Shown: positions 47,201 to 58,990 of the stretch, piece by piece | Layout: each line of letters begins with the position of its first letter | How positions within the stretch are numbered: position 1 is the stretch's first letter | Source: Corythucha ciliata | Lineage: Eukaryota; Arthropoda; Insecta; Hemiptera; Tingidae | Direction: 5' to 3' | Assembly (NCBI GenBank): GCA_038030265.1 | Contig: CM075941.1 | Coordinates: 6,634,001 to 6,698,000 of the forward strand | DNA length: 64,000 nt | Position numbers and translations under genes: made by a program | Notes under the pieces: model-generated | What the model was told of the DNA's origin: nothing | The model's database searches: none | What the model saw: only the letters and a program-made list of their open reading frames with translations

Positions 47201-50200
47201 GATATACGAGGCTCTGTTAGTACCTGATAGTGGGAAGGCGGGTACTGTACATGGTTGGGGATCGGGCCTCGTGGAGGAGCGTACTGGGACTGTGGTGGCG
47301 GTCCTCCTGGCATTCCTCCAGGAGGTCCTTGGTAACCCGGAGCACCGTAATTTAAACCTCCGCGAACACCGTAGTTCCCAGTAAATACCAGCCCTTTGAA
47401 GTTGGAGAAAGAAAAAACAGATTAAAACAAATATGCAAAGTAATTGAGTATAATCATTAAAGTCTTACCTTGCTGGGGGTACTGATGTGGAGGAGGTTGG
47501 GGTGAGTAGGGTGGCATTTGTTGAGATTGAGGAGGTGGCGGATGCGGAGGCATTTGGTGTGGCCCCATTTTATAGTTGTGCATATGAGGTCCTCCACCTG
47601 GGTAGCCTCCTTGATTTCCCATGGGTGAATGACTCATACGACTCGTCGGGCCGTTTCCAGTATCAGATTGACCACTCGACGGTCGCGGAGGCATTGCGAT
47701 ATTTTGTTGACCTGTGAAAAGGCAAACGTAAAACGTAGAAATTTAGTACAAAGTTGAAAAGAGATAAAAGTTCCATAAATTAGGGAGCCAGCGTCAAAAA
47801 CATGCACGATTTCATTATCAATTCAGTGCTCTTTGCGAAAGTATGGACAGCTCAACCCTTTTCTCTTCAGATTTCCACTTGAATGAACACCCCTCCCTCT
47901 TTATCATCAACCCACCCACAGTGTGTCCGAGATCTCAATCTCTATTTTCTTAAAACCAAAGCATCAACCCCCCCCCCCCACTTTCCAACCAACACTATTC
48001 CATCCGATTGCCTTCCCACAGTTTTAGCATAGTAAATTCCGCACAAAGGTAAAGTTCCATTAACCTTTCATCCTCCCCCTCTCCTCCTAATCACCATTCC
48101 AAACTGCAGGTCCTAGTGGAAGGGTTTCCTTCTATTAACTCCGCTCTATTCTTAATCTGCGGTCGTAATCCCTACATCATTTACCGAGACAGCTTCATTG
48201 AAGTTTCCTTTTGGCCCACTAAAACCCTCGAATTTTCCTTCTCTACAAGCTAAAATTGGAGAGAGGAAAAAATCCTTGATACCCACCCAGGATTGGGCAA
48301 GAACTTTCGAATTGATGATTCAAGTAGGAACTACCCATCACCACCCACTCTCGTTAACGAAAGCATTGGAGCGGAATTGCAAGTTTGTTGAGGGGGGGGG
48401 GGATGCACAGGCACGAACAAGATGGACGCCACAAATTAATTGGCTCGTAAAGCCTAAATTTTAATATGAACCCCCTCGTCTAGCAGGCTAACAGGATATC
48501 CCTCTCTTCATGATTTGAATTTCCCTGCAATAAAAGTAAATAGAGAAAGAGACAGTGACAAATACAAACAACAACAATGGCTATTATGCAATATGCAAGA
48601 GGCAATGGAGGGAAGTGAGGGAGGGAGGGAGGTGAATGGTCAAGAGGTTTAAAAAGGCGATACATATGTGGGTAAATGGGCAATGAAAGTAAAATGGACC
48701 CGTTAGGGACGAGTCACCAGAAAAGGGGAGGCACATTCCAAACTTCTTTATTTCGTTTTATAAGTATGCCAGTGCCAGCACTACCTCGTTTCTCTCTTTT
48801 ACCAGGGTCCTTTTTTTGCGAAGCAAGGGCGCGCAGAGGGAAGGAAATCAACAGTCTAATAAAATTCGTTTAAATTTCTTTTGAGACTGGAATTTTTTGT
48901 TTGGCGTTCTCAATTGAGATAGACGCCGGAGCTTTTCGATTTTCGGGCCAATGAATCGGGTGCACTTTCGCTTCTGTGACTACTTATAAGACGGTCCGGC
49001 AGTTTTATCTAAGTTAAGGGTGAAACCCTGCTATCCCCTATAAGCGTAGTCACCTGGAAAGAAATAAGATACAAGCAAAAAAAAGGAGTGCCCTGAGAGC
49101 TTTCTGCCTGACAGGCGTGTTCACCTCTTCACGACCATTTCTTATCTCATTGGAACACTCGGCTTATTCCAGTCCTACTACTCCTGTATGGGCAAGTGGT
49201 ATAAACGCCTCTCAAGAGTACAGCAAGACAACGACGCCGCTTTTGTGTAAAATTACCGCCTCTTGTGGGGCGACTACGGCAAAAACGCGGCAAGCGGGAG
49301 GTAAAAAAATTCTCTCGCATCAACATACCGACACTGACTTGAGAGCGAATTCTCCGATAAGTAGCTCGCCAGAACACCTCTTCCACCAACTATTGAAACT
49401 TACGGAGGCCTATCTCAAATAAGCCATCAATTTCCCCCTCGTGTGAACAAACGAGGGCGAATATGGCAAGTGGTGGCCAAAGAGTCGAGATTAGATAGTT
49501 AAAAATTCACAAAATTACAACTTTTAGTTGCAATTTGCAAGTTTGCAAGTTTGAGACTAAACAGCCGTGAAGCTGATACATTCGTAGATGAAAATCGACA
49601 AAATTGCAAGTTTCGGGTCCAAATATCAGAGAAATAGCAGTTCAGGGGCCCTTTCATTATAAGTGGGCGTGAAACCCATATTCTAGCCCTGTGATTCTAA
49701 ATATTTTCACGGTCATGCCCCCCCCCCTTGAACCATGAAAATATGTTGCCTACCCCACTCCATTGTTTTGTATTTAGATTGTTTTTTTTTACAGACATGT
49801 TAAAGGCCCGAAACTACGAAAAGCAACGATTATGGTCACACAGGCATAATGCCACGAAGGGGCCTCCTACTAGTCGCTTGTTTTTCCTCACTATGACGCA
49901 CCCGTTTTTGGTCACGCACTCACGTGCCGTTTTTGGTGCGCTCGTTTTCAGAACGTAAAGCCAGTTGTCACGTAATCGAAAACTCGGAAGTACAACAAGG
50001 AAGAGCCTCAACGGCCGCCTTGGAATCGAGAAAATTGACTGAAACCAACGGCATCGGCCATCGCTCATTTTTGACCACTTTCAAGGACAATGACAGAGCC
50101 CATTTTTGGTGCATTTTGATCGGGACCAACTGCCATAAGGGCCGTGGAGAGAATATTCGAGCTCAGGGACCAACCTTCGCAAAGGGGCCCTTTCACCTGG

Positions 50201-52217
50201 TTGAGCAAGAGACTAAGTGCTACCCTCGCTTCTTTTGACGAAAGGCCTCCATCCAACAACAGAAAAAGCTCCAATTGCAGTCAAACCCCAAAACCACCAA
50301 GAGGGCCCCAACACAGTACAATGACTCCATAAGGCCCAACCACAGCCACAAGGTTCAATCCCAGCGAAGCTGTAACCATACCTGAACCTCCAACGATAGC
50401 CCCCCCCACCACTAACCATACTGACCATAAAAAACAGGAAACTGTAAAAGACCCCAGTACCTTGTCAGGGCGTGAAACAAGTACGAAACTGAAAGATTCA
50501 GGCTATGAAATCGCCAGTTTCAGTTTTTTTCTCGCGACATTTTCAGCCACAACTTGCAAATTTCTAGGCTAAATATCCGTAAATAAAGCAATCTTACGAC
50601 TAAAATGTCGCGAAACTGTTAATTAACGACAGTAAACAGCCGCAAAATCACTATTTTTAGGAGCGAGGGGAAGCAGCAAAATGTGAAGAAACAGTTCAGC
50701 TTTTGAAGCGTTAGTATACGTGACATTGAAGGAATTAGCAGATTTAAGTCATTCAATAAACTAATTATATGGCAAAAAAGCTGCTGAATTGCAACATTTT
50801 TTGTGAAATTTACAAAATATCAGCAAGAGAGCACGTATTTGATATTTAATTTTCCGAAATGGCAACTTTTGGCTGACGAGGCCCATACACCATACCCCTA
50901 TCAGTATTTTTTCCTTAAGAAATTGAATGTTTCCATGCACAATTCTCGAGAAATTACGAGTTTACGACCATAATTTTGAACGAAATTGGAAGTTTGAGAG
51001 TTTTTTTTGTTTTTTTTTTTACTGCGCCGATACCCTGACGAATAGACGAGAAGTTCCACTGGGGTCCTAATTTGAGAAAAATTACAAGTTTTCCGGCGAA
51101 TTTCAAAGTTTCGTGTCTTCGGGTGATAATTTAAGCGATATTGCAAGATCCGGGCCTTAGTTCAAACTTTGAACGTTTTGGGGGCCTTTTTCTTGGCAGC
51201 GGATCCAACAGGTTAGCCAACCTTAACAGAGCCTAGAAGCCTGACGAATACCCTGGGAAAAAGAATTTCCATGGCAATACGACTTTCGGGTCTTAATTCT
51301 TGCAAAAATCTCTGTTTTGGAAAGTAAATGCAAGTTTCAGGGCTTAACTTCAACAAAACATAAAATTTTTGGTCTTATTGTTAATTTCGGAAAAATTGTT
51401 GTTGGCCTTTTTGTTGAGGCGAAGACGCTGGGAGACTCTCGGGGAATGAGAAAAGCTGCCCAACCTTCTTTTCAGGGCTTGCTACGCATATGAGGTTAGT
51501 TAAAATAATGTCACGAAATTTAAATTGTGCAGCTATAATGCAAGTTTCTTGGCTGAATAGTCGCGAAAATGAAAGTGTCAGAGTATGATGAACCGCAAAA
51601 TGGGCAAGATTCGTGGATAAATTGTCATGAAATTACAGATTCCAGGGCTAACGAATCGCGCAATAAAATTGTCGGTTGGGCGGATCAATAGGGTGGGGGG
51701 AGGGGGAATGCTACTATACACTTCGAATTTAAAATTTTAATGAAAAGCAGCCACAACATTAGAATATCCGGGCTTTAATTGCAACAAAATTGCGATTTTC
51801 ATCGGTCTATCAATGAGGGATGCCTGGGGGCTAATTCTCTAACAAAAAAGCAACAGTACCTATTAGCAATATGTGAATTTCATTCATATGTTCTCAAAAA
51901 GCAATGAAATAGATATTGATATGAAAAAGATAATTATTGCTTTTTTGTTAGAGAATAGGCCCCTTGTTCTGTACAACAATCGCGCACACATTTTTTCAAT
52001 AATAAAGGGAAGGGAGTTATCTTTCACTCCACATTTAACGTTTAAATTCAAAGTGGAAAAAAATTTGAAAATTATTCTTACCAACAGCAGGTGACATAGA
52101 CCGAGAACCAGATGAGCCAGTCGGTGACGGCGTCGGTCTCATCCCCTGGGAATTGGGAGTCCCAGGCGCTGGAGCGCCACCTGAAGAGCTGTCATTGCTG
52201 TTCTGCCCCGTCAAGTC
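28015..52217 (-). CDS. ARID1: ARID1/Osa/BAF250, DNA-binding subunit of the SWI/SNF (BAF) remodelling complex
   Basis: Sixteen exons join in phase (1638 residues): 52082-52217, 47469-47711, 47224-47393, 46935-47142, 44241-44381, 43956-44143, 43538-43579, 42415-42606, 41384-41600, 39788-39907, 39461-39553, 38661-38802, 37830-38595, 35128-35265, 33306-35036, 28015-28404. The N-terminal part has the ARID1 hallmark RPTPSPTGSSGSRSMSPAVG, then Pro/Gly/Gln/Met-rich sequence and GPDGTTLDEASQQSTLSNAS. The ARID DNA-binding domain (about residues 377-485; SLSKLYEMDE, GTPITVCPTISKNPLDLFRL, WKDIAGLLGIG) spans three exons. A low-complexity middle with a poly-Gln tract follows. The C-terminal BAF250_C domain (from about 950) contains VEATTPVLYKRRRL, and the end contains NALRDNPDCMGTSLDMLRRA. 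The protein targets BAF to AT-rich enhancers and promoters in the nucleus. Start exon is unresolved. The protein is shorter than fly Osa and human ARID1A (both over 2000 residues), so more 5' exons may exist. Confidence 0.95.
28800..29250. repeat. Repeats of 'gtttgtttagc' in the last ARID1 intron
   Basis: The words 'cgtttgtttagc', 'aacccgaccca' and 'aaacaaacg' recur many times in both orientations between about 28820 and 29250. It is followed at 29325-29410 by the second copy of the 5.3 kb dispersed repeat. Confidence 0.6.
29325..29410 (+). repeat. Dispersed repeat, copy 2 of the 5315-5405 family
   Basis: 'ggcgtagccagaggggggca', 'gggcagttgcccggccaaag' and 'ggggcagctgcccacg' match the first copy in order and orientation. 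Confidence 0.65.
29640..30820. repeat. Family D array
   Basis: Units such as 'taaaatcgccagttttg' and 'gtgaaatc.tcagttt', period about 25-35 bases, in both orientations. A perfect 23-base inverted repeat lies inside (30339-30423). A G-run lies at 30720-30731. Confidence 0.75.
30339..30423. repeat. Perfect 23-base inverted repeat with 39-base loop
   Basis: 'ctttggcgtgaaatctttag' plus TTT at 30339-30361 is the exact reverse complement of 30401-30423. It could fold into a strong hairpin in the ARID1 pre-mRNA, or be a small palindromic transposon built from family D units. Confidence 0.85.
31130..32620 (+). repeat. Family B array, largest block (~1.5 kb)
   Basis: About 35-40 degenerate units like 'cattcgcgccctgaaaatgg' plus 'ctaaactgac', all in one orientation. 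It lies in the 4.9 kb last intron of ARID1. From 32620 to 33305 the intron has no further recognisable feature. Confidence 0.88.
35725..36065. mobile_element. Two adjacent inverted-repeat elements in an ARID1 intron
   Basis: The first (about 35725-35865) has imperfect ends 'gccggcttcacatgtgatc' and 'gcatgtgaaagctgc'. The second (about 35905-36065) begins with 'ttgg' plus a run of about 12 G and ends with a run of about 12 C plus 'caag'; inside, 'atagtg.aat' and 'gtcgaaatgagat' pair with 'atctcgtctcacatgtga' and 'attcactat'. Neither codes for protein. Confidence 0.6.
36070..37570. repeat. Family A (36070-36560) followed by family C (36720-37570) arrays
   Basis: The first part has reverse family A units ('gctaattcgcggctaaaatt'). 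The second has 'gcgaaattgcaagtttcggg' units with period about 30-40. A 12-base G-run lies at about 36668. Both lie in the ARID1 intron between exons 35128-35265 and 37830-38595. Confidence 0.75.
38235..38300 (-). repeat. CAG/CAA repeat encoding poly-glutamine
   Basis: Within ARID1 exon 37830-38595 a mixed CAG/CAA tract encodes 18 consecutive Gln residues, with Gln-rich flanks. Mixed codons should make it less prone to expansion than a pure CAG run. Low-complexity Gln tracts are usual in ARID1 proteins. Confidence 0.9.
40040..41230. repeat. Family C (short) then family E array
   Basis: 40040-40260 has 'gcgaaattttaagtttcagg'-type units. 40420-41230 has 'aaacccacgaaattggtttt' and 'caagagccaaac' units of about 35 bases, resembling the first 1.5 kb of the window. 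It lies in the ARID1 intron 39908-41383. Confidence 0.7.
41601..42414. other. ARID1 intron with poly-A tracts, no arrays
   Basis: A-rich on the plus strand, with runs near 41683 and 42148. There are no family A-E units and no gene. It separates the two halves of the ARID domain. Confidence 0.6.
44760..46900. repeat. Family A (44760-45560) followed by family C (45560-46900) arrays
   Basis: The block has the same order as at 36.07-37.57 kb: reverse family A units ('aattcgcggctaaaattg') then family C units ('cgaaattgcaagtttcgggt'). It fills most of the ARID1 intron 44382-46934. Confidence 0.8.
47712..49490. other. ARID1 intron, mostly non-repetitive
   Basis: No arrays and no supported gene. 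47860-48200 is C/T-rich. 49060-49430 has a higher GC content and is open on both strands (101 codons plus, 80 minus) without recognisable motifs or splice sites. Confidence 0.5.
49490..51780. repeat. Family C arrays around a GC-richer unique block
   Basis: Family C units occur at 49490-49690 and 50480-51700. Between them, 49840-50430 is different in composition (see the separate entry). Confidence 0.65.
49930..50430 (-). pseudogene. GC-richer block with a broken open frame, possible processed pseudogene or transposon fragment
   Basis: On the minus strand one frame reads GMVTASLGLNLVAVVGPYGV, then an in-frame TGA, then ELFLLLDGGLSSKEARVALS and onward to a stop near 50065. Its hydrophobic then amphipathic character and composition differ from the AT-rich intron around it. 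No family was recognised. It may also be non-coding. Confidence 0.25.
51816..51963. mobile_element. Palindromic MITE, family M1, copy 2
   Basis: Left end 'gggggctaattctctaacaa', right end 'ttgttagagaataggcccc', interior 'aatttcattcatatg' and 'aatgaaatagatat' as in the other copies. It lies in the ARID1 intron about 120 bases from exon 52082-52217. Confidence 0.88.
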
Positions 52218-54110
52218 CTATGAAAAAAAACAAAAAAAAAACAATAAATTTAATCAAATAGATAGGGTGGAGCACGAAGGGAATACATAAAAGGTTCTTT
52301 TGATACGTTATAAATCGTAATTATGAAGCGTCAATAAATCTTAGAAAATTTGTCCTGAGTGTATAATACAGTTTTATGTTAAACAGAAGACAGGAACAAG
52401 AAGGCAATTAATAATGCATAAGAATAATTATTATATCCTCGTCATTTTCATACCGTCATTACGAAACTTGAAATTAAAATTATTTCATTCATTAGCAATT
52501 TAATCACTTTTTTTCTCACAAGGATCTCGCGGATTTCAGAAGGATCATTATAAGAGAGAGAGAGAGTCGTGTTGTAAGATACTAGCGTTACTATCCCTCA
52601 TGGTTCGTGTGCCGTCTTACAGGGCATCACTGCTTACGAAAAAATTAACATAATAATGAGATAAATTGGATAAATAACAGTACGCCGTGAAATTCAGAGC
52701 GGTTTAAAGAAAAATACGTGAAATAGCAAGTCGGCCCGGCGCCCCCGACAGAAAAAAAAAAAAAATTCAACCACATGGATTGTTTTTTCCGATAAAATCG
52801 AACTTAAAACACGAGAATTTCTCACTGTTCGATTACATTTTCCAAAAATCTTTGAGTTCATAGACTCAAGCGACCGAAAACTTTCAAGTTTGCCCTTTTC
52901 TCAGAAAGACCCTAGAGGAAGGACTGTCAAATTTCAGAAAATAAAACCCCGTCGAACTGAACTGCAGCTGTTTTTGCTTAGAACAACAGTAATAAATTAA
53001 CAAAATGTTATAATAATTTGCCATAAAAAACTCGGTCCCTTTCCAATTCTTTTGTTAACATTTACGTCAAAAAGTAAGGAGCTGGGGCAAATTCCAGTGA
53101 AAAAAGCATTAAATAGCACCATCTATTTTAGGAGAAAGTGCCAATTTAGCAATTTAACTTAACTCTTTTTTTATTAAAAGGGGGAAAAAGAAAGGGGATG
53201 GAGGGAACTGGGAGGATAACATTTAAAAAAAGAGGACAAGATAAGGGTAAAAAAAAAGGAGAGAAGAAAATGTGAGTTGGATGGAGGGAAAGGCTAGGCA
53301 TCGCTTTTTTTTTGCTACACGCCCTCGATGGTGAAGAGAAGAGCGATGATGGAGGACCAAGGGATGAAGGAGGGGTGGGTGGAGGAAGGGATGAAGACTG
53401 TTAGCGGGTGGAGGGGCGCTCAAACCGAGAGTCCGTGGCAAGAAAAAGAGGAGAATACTTGCGACGTTGCCAAATCCCACCCCCACCGACAACTCAATTT
53501 GGCAACACAGCCGCCGAGCTCTCCACCAACACGAACCCATTCCAAGTCCAACCAACTCTGGGGGGTACGATGACGACGGCCGGCCGGCGCGGCGTACGAT
53601 GAATTGTGGGGGTGTGGAGGGTGGAGAAAAGTGAGAAATAATCGTCGGAAAACGGCAAAACTACCCTAAACTATCACAAACCTCAAGTTGAATATGAATA
53701 GCAACTGACAAATTAACAAATCGATTAACGGGAATAACAATCTAAAATAGAACGATAAACAAAATAATGAAATCACAAATAATCTGAAAATAGGTCATTT
53801 CGGCAAAATTGATGAAAATGACACATGCACAGGTTCAGAACACGATCACTAGTTGTTTTCGAGTTAAAATACCAGTGAATTCAACGGTCCAAAGCCTGCC
53901 GTATCAACTTTTAACGCTTTCCAAAAATAATAACACTTTCCGCCTTCATTCTTCTCTCATCACACCCAATCCTTTCATTCACAAAAACAATTTTAGACCA
54001 AAAATGACGTTATATTCGACTCTTATTTGAGCATAGAAGTAGCGTAATGTGGAAGAATGAAAGCCTAGGTAGGTAGGTAATAAAGTATTGAAAAAAAAAA
54101 AAAGTCAATC
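52218..54110. other. Upstream ARID1 region; GC-richer patch at 53.3-53.6 kb
   Basis: No array repeats and no exon I can support. The patch 53320-53610 is richer in GC and CpG than its surroundings ('gacggccggccggcgcggcg' near 53575). It could be a promoter or 5' UTR for ARID1, but no phase-compatible start exon was found in it. Confidence 0.35.
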
Positions 54111-54124
54111 TACTTGTAATTTTA

Positions 54125-54227
54125 CAGCGCTTTCCATTCAATGCAATGCGCACTGGTGGGGTGTAAATTTTACCACCCGTCCTACATACTTCCTATACTT
54201 GAGTGGCGTGTTGAATGGAAAACGCTA
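54125..54227. mobile_element. 103-base MITE with TA target duplication
   Basis: Ends 'cagcgctttccattcaa' and 'ttgaatggaaaacgcta' are near-perfect inverted repeats. TA flanks both sides (54123-54124 and 54228-54229), as expected for Tc1/mariner-type insertion. Confidence 0.8.
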
Positions 54228-54580
54228 TAAATTAAGTAGCAAATGAAAAAAAAAACATTATCTCGCCTTTTAGTTACGCGAGATGCTTTTTTTTCTAGAG
54301 AGAGGGAACGATAGCTCTGCGTTTTCATTGCTCCAAGAAGCTACATTATACTTAAACTCACTGCACTTAAGGCACTATGCAACACAAGTACGGAAATAGG
54401 CCATCACTTGCCCACCAACCCGCCCAACACATCTAATCATTATCACCCGACCGTGTAACTTTTGTCTCCGCGGTGCACGACTGTTAATTTTTTCCACCTA
54501 AAATAAAATCTGTAGTTCATTCATACGTCATTTTTTGGTATTTTCCAGTTGAACGAAACCGGAAAATAACTAAAACGCAT

Positions 54581-54606
54581 GAGAGAGAGAGAGAGAGAGA
54601 GAGTTT
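54581..54606. repeat. (GA)n microsatellite
   Basis: Thirteen GA units. A similar GA-rich tract lies at 58412-58441. Between 54607 and 55380 no feature is seen. Confidence 0.95.
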
Positions 54607-55379
54607 TATTTTGATCTTACCCCCGGAATTGAAAAAATTAGACATGACACTCCTAAATCCAGTTTTACTAGCGAAAATAATTGCATTCCAATGTTTGAAA
54701 AACTGTAATAATTTAGCACCTACACGCTGTCTATACTATGATATGAGACACTGACAGGACCATAATCGACTATGTCGAAATTGGCCAGAGCTCCTTCTTT
54801 GGGAATGACTGTACTACTTCATAGTTTGTGGTCTGTAGGGATCCTTAAAAGAACCCAGAAAGGTACTAATTTAGAAAAACTTCTATAGTAGGGTCCCATG
54901 AATCGAAAAAAAATTAATCGAAATACAAATAAGACCCCAGAACCTGATTGGTTTGCCTATAAAACGTGAAAAAATGCAATTTTGACTCGCTATATGACGG
55001 TCAAAAGTCACTTTTGGACCGTAAAGCTTACTGAAACTTGCAGATGTTTACTAATGGCCTTCAATTTTTCACCCTCGTAAACAAACGAGCGATTGGTTTG
55101 TTATTTCGCCTTACCCTGTGTCCGAGGGGGGGCGGCCCGCGCAATTTTAGCGTTTAGAGCGAGCGTGAGATTTTTATTGAAAACGGCCAGATTATGGGAC
55201 AAGGCGTTTTTCGCTGAAATCATGCACCTCTAACTCACGAATAGGAAGAGGTGGTTTTAGGATCAAATTGCTCAGCTCCCAAAGTGTTTCATTTCCCTCA
55301 AGAGTTTTGTCTTCCGTGCTTTTTTTCCTAAAACTCTCGAGTGTTCATTCAGTGGCCAAACAGACGATGTTTGGTCAAT

Positions 55380-56800
55380 AAACAAGTTTCGGAAGTTAAC
55401 AATCAGTCGGAAATAGCCACGAAACAGAAAATATTCTGGGCTAAGTACCTGTGTCTGAAATCTGTCTGTCTGTGAAATATGTCTGTCTGTGTGAAATATG
55501 TCTGTATGAAATTTCCAGTTTCGGAACTAAATAGTCATGAAAATTGCAAGTTTTGGGAGTAAATAGTCGCGAAACTGCATGTTAGCGGCTATAAACATTC
55601 GCGAGGGGGGAGGGGTGTGAACAGGCTGTTGAACGTGACCTCAAGTGTCATTGAATGACTTAGCAGATAAGTCCTTCATTAGGTCTGTTCCAGCAAGGTC
55701 TTTGGAACTTATTCAGAGCAAAATTGCTATGGTGCTATTTGGTGTTTTATTGGATGGTCCCATGGCAACTCTGCTCAAACATGTTTGGACCTTGCTGGAA
55801 TAGACTTAATAAAAATAAATGTATGGCCACAAAGACCCCTAATTCCTACACTTTAGGATAAAAATCTGCAAAATTGGTCTAAATATCAGTAAAATAGCAA
55901 GTTTCTATTCAAGTCTATATTTTCGCGAAATGGCAAGCCCGGGGCCCCCTTTTTTCAAAATTAGTGGGCGTGGAGCCCATGTCAAGTCAGTCCCGAAACC
56001 GCCCAAAGATTAATAAATAGCCGCGAAATAACACCATTCGGAGCTGAATATCAGCGGAATTGTAAGCTTCGGGCCTCAATACTTTAAAGATAGTGATTTT
56101 ATGGTCTAAATTTCCCCAAAACCACTCGTTTCGGGCCTCTTTTGTTTTAGTGGCCACACGGAACTTACCCAAGCTAAAGAAAAAAAAATGCGAAATAGAA
56201 AGTTCCCTGTCTAAATACTCGAGAAATTGCTCGATTCTGATCTTCAGGGTTTCTTCCCACGCGAAATTGCAAGTTTTGGGGCTTCTTTTTAGTGATCGCA
56301 GAACCCGGTTCAGCCGGCCTCGGCAAAAATCGGCAAAACTGCGATATTTAGAACTAAAAATCCGCGATATTGGACCTTCTCTAAAATTCAATATAACTTT
56401 AAGGTTTTTACTTATGCGAAATTGGTAGCTTGAACTGGTCTTTGTACTGTCGTGAAATTCATTTTTCAAGTTTTAGAACGCGGACCCTGGGCAAGACGGC
56501 CCCGATTGCGCCCGTGTACGTCTGACAAATAGCTGTACAATTGCAACATTAAAAGCTAAATATTTGTGTTTGAAGATTCGGGTCCAAATTTGAGCGCAAT
56601 TTAAGTTACCAGGTTGATCATTCGCAAAAATGTATACAATTTCGGGCCTTAATTCAAGCGAAATTGCAAGTTTTGGGTCTCAATTTTCACTTGAGAGATG
56701 CGAGTTTTTAGGGCCTTCTACGTGTGAACTCAGGGTAACCCGCGAAAATTGCAATTGTGTTTTCAGGGATTTAAAGCCAGTTATTTGTTTTTGAAATTTG
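55380..56800. repeat. Family C array with an embedded MITE
   Basis: Units 'cgaaattgcaagttttggg' and 'ggtctaaat.tccgcgaaat' with period about 30-40, interrupted by the element at 55682-55805. A short 'gtctgtctgtgtgaaatat' tandem occurs near 55460-55510. From 56800 to 58400 I see no supported feature. Confidence 0.75.
55682..55805. mobile_element. 124-base MITE with TTA target duplication (PIF/Harbinger-like)
   Basis: Ends 'ggtctgttccagcaaggtc' and 'gaccttgctggaatagac' are inverted repeats. TTA flanks both sides (55679-55681 and 55806-55808), the target duplication typical of PIF/Harbinger elements. There is no coding capacity. Confidence 0.82.
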
Positions 56801-58559
56801 TATACTAGAGAACCCCCGAAAGCCCCCTTAAGCTCAGAGTCCTTATTTTCACGTGAAAAAATCTGGTCATCGCATATATGCCGAGAAATTCTCTATTTTG
56901 TCGGAAAATTGAACAAAATATTAATAATTTTCACCTCGAAAAAACAACGGACTACCAAGTTTACCTTCGGGTCTTTCCAGACAGAGCCTGTTATTATAAC
57001 GAATTTTTACTAGAAATTCACAAAATGCGTCTTGAAAATCAATTTTATCAATTTTACGAGCCGACGACGTGCTGAATATCTTGTGAGAGGCCTCATTTAA
57101 TGAATTTCGGGCATGGAAAATGCACTAAAAATCCTTTTACTGATAGCTAAGTGGCCATTTCAGGTTGCAAACTTTCCTCCGTAGATTTGGAATTGACCAT
57201 CTCCCCAAAATTGACCGAGTGTGCTGAGACGGACGGGCGGGCAAAACTGCCAGAATCTGACAAACCTATTCCCATAAATCAATCAGAACAACCTAAATAA
57301 AACACGACTGAGCGTTTGTAGGCTGTGAACTCAAAAGGGCATTCAACCAAATATATAATTTGAGAACGATATGAGACGAATGGGGGCGTTTCTCTTCTTA
57401 ATGGTCGCACAACTCAAAAACTCATTTAAACACAACCTTATACACTCAGCGGTTGGTCTTGACTTGAGCTAAAGGTTCACGAGCTAAAAACCTCAAAAGA
57501 AAAAAAAGACGAAAATAAAGTACACAAACAAGTATGGAATACAATTTGTCAAGTTCATAGTACACAAAAATTAGCAAAAAGTCCTCGAGTCAGCGAATGA
57601 AGCTCTCACAGATAAAATGAAATTGTTTAGGTGAAAAGGAGTGGAAAGAACTTTGAGTTTAAGTGGGAGGGGTGAAGAGAACTTGCATCAAAAATAAATG
57701 TTTAACGAAGGAGTTTTTTATTTTTAATAATAGGAAGAGTCAACAGCTGAGACGAAGCACACAAATTACAAAGGAGGAAGACGAAAGAAAAGATCGGGGC
57801 CTGAGGAGGAAGGGGGAAAAAAGTAATGATAAGGAGGGGAAAATGGTTTGGGAAAGACTGTTCGGCGCCAAAGAAACATAATAGTCTTTTTTCATTCTCC
57901 CCATAAATAAACATTCCTTGTTTAAGGCTGATAAAGGAGAAGGAAAGAAAGAGCGAGTAAGGAAAAAAAAGACAGAAATTATTGGTGAGGCACAAGAGAA
58001 GTGAAGTGACCAAAAAAAGTTGGAGAAGGGTACTCTTTAAACGTTCATTCAATTAGTCTAAGTGAATGAGACGAGACCATAGAGGCAATGTTACGGTTGG
58101 TCACAACTAACTATTAAAATATGGTGAAGAGGAGGACGAAAGGAATGGGGGAAGAGAGGAAGGGATAAGCATCGCAAGATTTACTTTTAATAGCTTTCGG
58201 AAAGCAACAAGTTCGTCAGACCAGGTGTTCACTGCCTGCAGAGTTTGCATTGAAAAGGGGAAAAAGAACTTCGTTAATTAGGTTGAGCACGCGTCAAGGC
58301 TCAAGATACGTATGGATCAATCGCCCACATGTTCTGAAACCAGAAGTCTAGAAACCATCAAGAGCAAAAAAATCGTCACCGCACCAACGATCAAATCGGT
58401 GATTCAAAATAAAAGAGAGAGAGAGAGAGTGAGAGAGAGAAAATGAGGAAACTGAAAAATATCATTCGGATGAGTGATAGGACGTGAGGCAGAACGAGGT
58501 AAAATCCACTCACAGTATTCTACCCTTTCACCATCACACCCACACCACCTTTATCTCGC

Positions 58560-58990
58560 TCGCTCTGGTTGAATGATTGCAGACGGGACGAGGAAAGTGA
58601 TAAAGTGGGTCTGGAGGACATAAATGATGGGGCGGAGTCAGCTGATCTTTCTCTCTCTCATTCTATACTCTTTCCCTCACAGTCAAGAGGGGGCAAACGA
58701 GGTCAAGATCACCACGACACAGACACCGACACCCACCCCCTCAACCAGTTCGCATCATCGTTGTCGTGGAATGGAGATATATGCTGAATACTAATATATC
58801 CCAACACGCAGCCACCGAAGCTTCTCTCTCACACTCACACAGTCACACTCACTCAACTCTGTACTACTATCGGATCTACATATGTATGACTTCAAAAAGG
58901 TGCAGAATCGTGGAAGGGGAGTATGCAAGTAGTAAGGGGGGAAGATACTTCGAATGGGAAAACACAGTCTAATCCCGATCAATAGAAAAT
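58560..58990 (+). other. Possible coding or UTR region, unresolved
   Basis: A pyrimidine-rich tract ends in a good acceptor (CTTTCCCTCACAG at 58681). After it one frame stays open for about 95 codons, to a TAA near 58973, beginning with an Arg/Ser/Pro/His-rich segment. All three frames are open for a while, so coding is not proven. It may belong to the exons at 59.2-59.7 kb. Confidence 0.2.

Noticed and set aside
49117..49422. 101-codon plus-strand frame in an ARID1 intron
   Set aside because: There is no ATG at the start, no splice sites and no recognisable motif; the minus strand is also open, so it reads as chance in a GC-richer patch.
57702..58052. 116-codon minus-strand frame with hydrophobic translation
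   Set aside because: The hydrophobic residues come from a purine-rich plus strand (poly-T/CT on the minus strand); there is no splice context.
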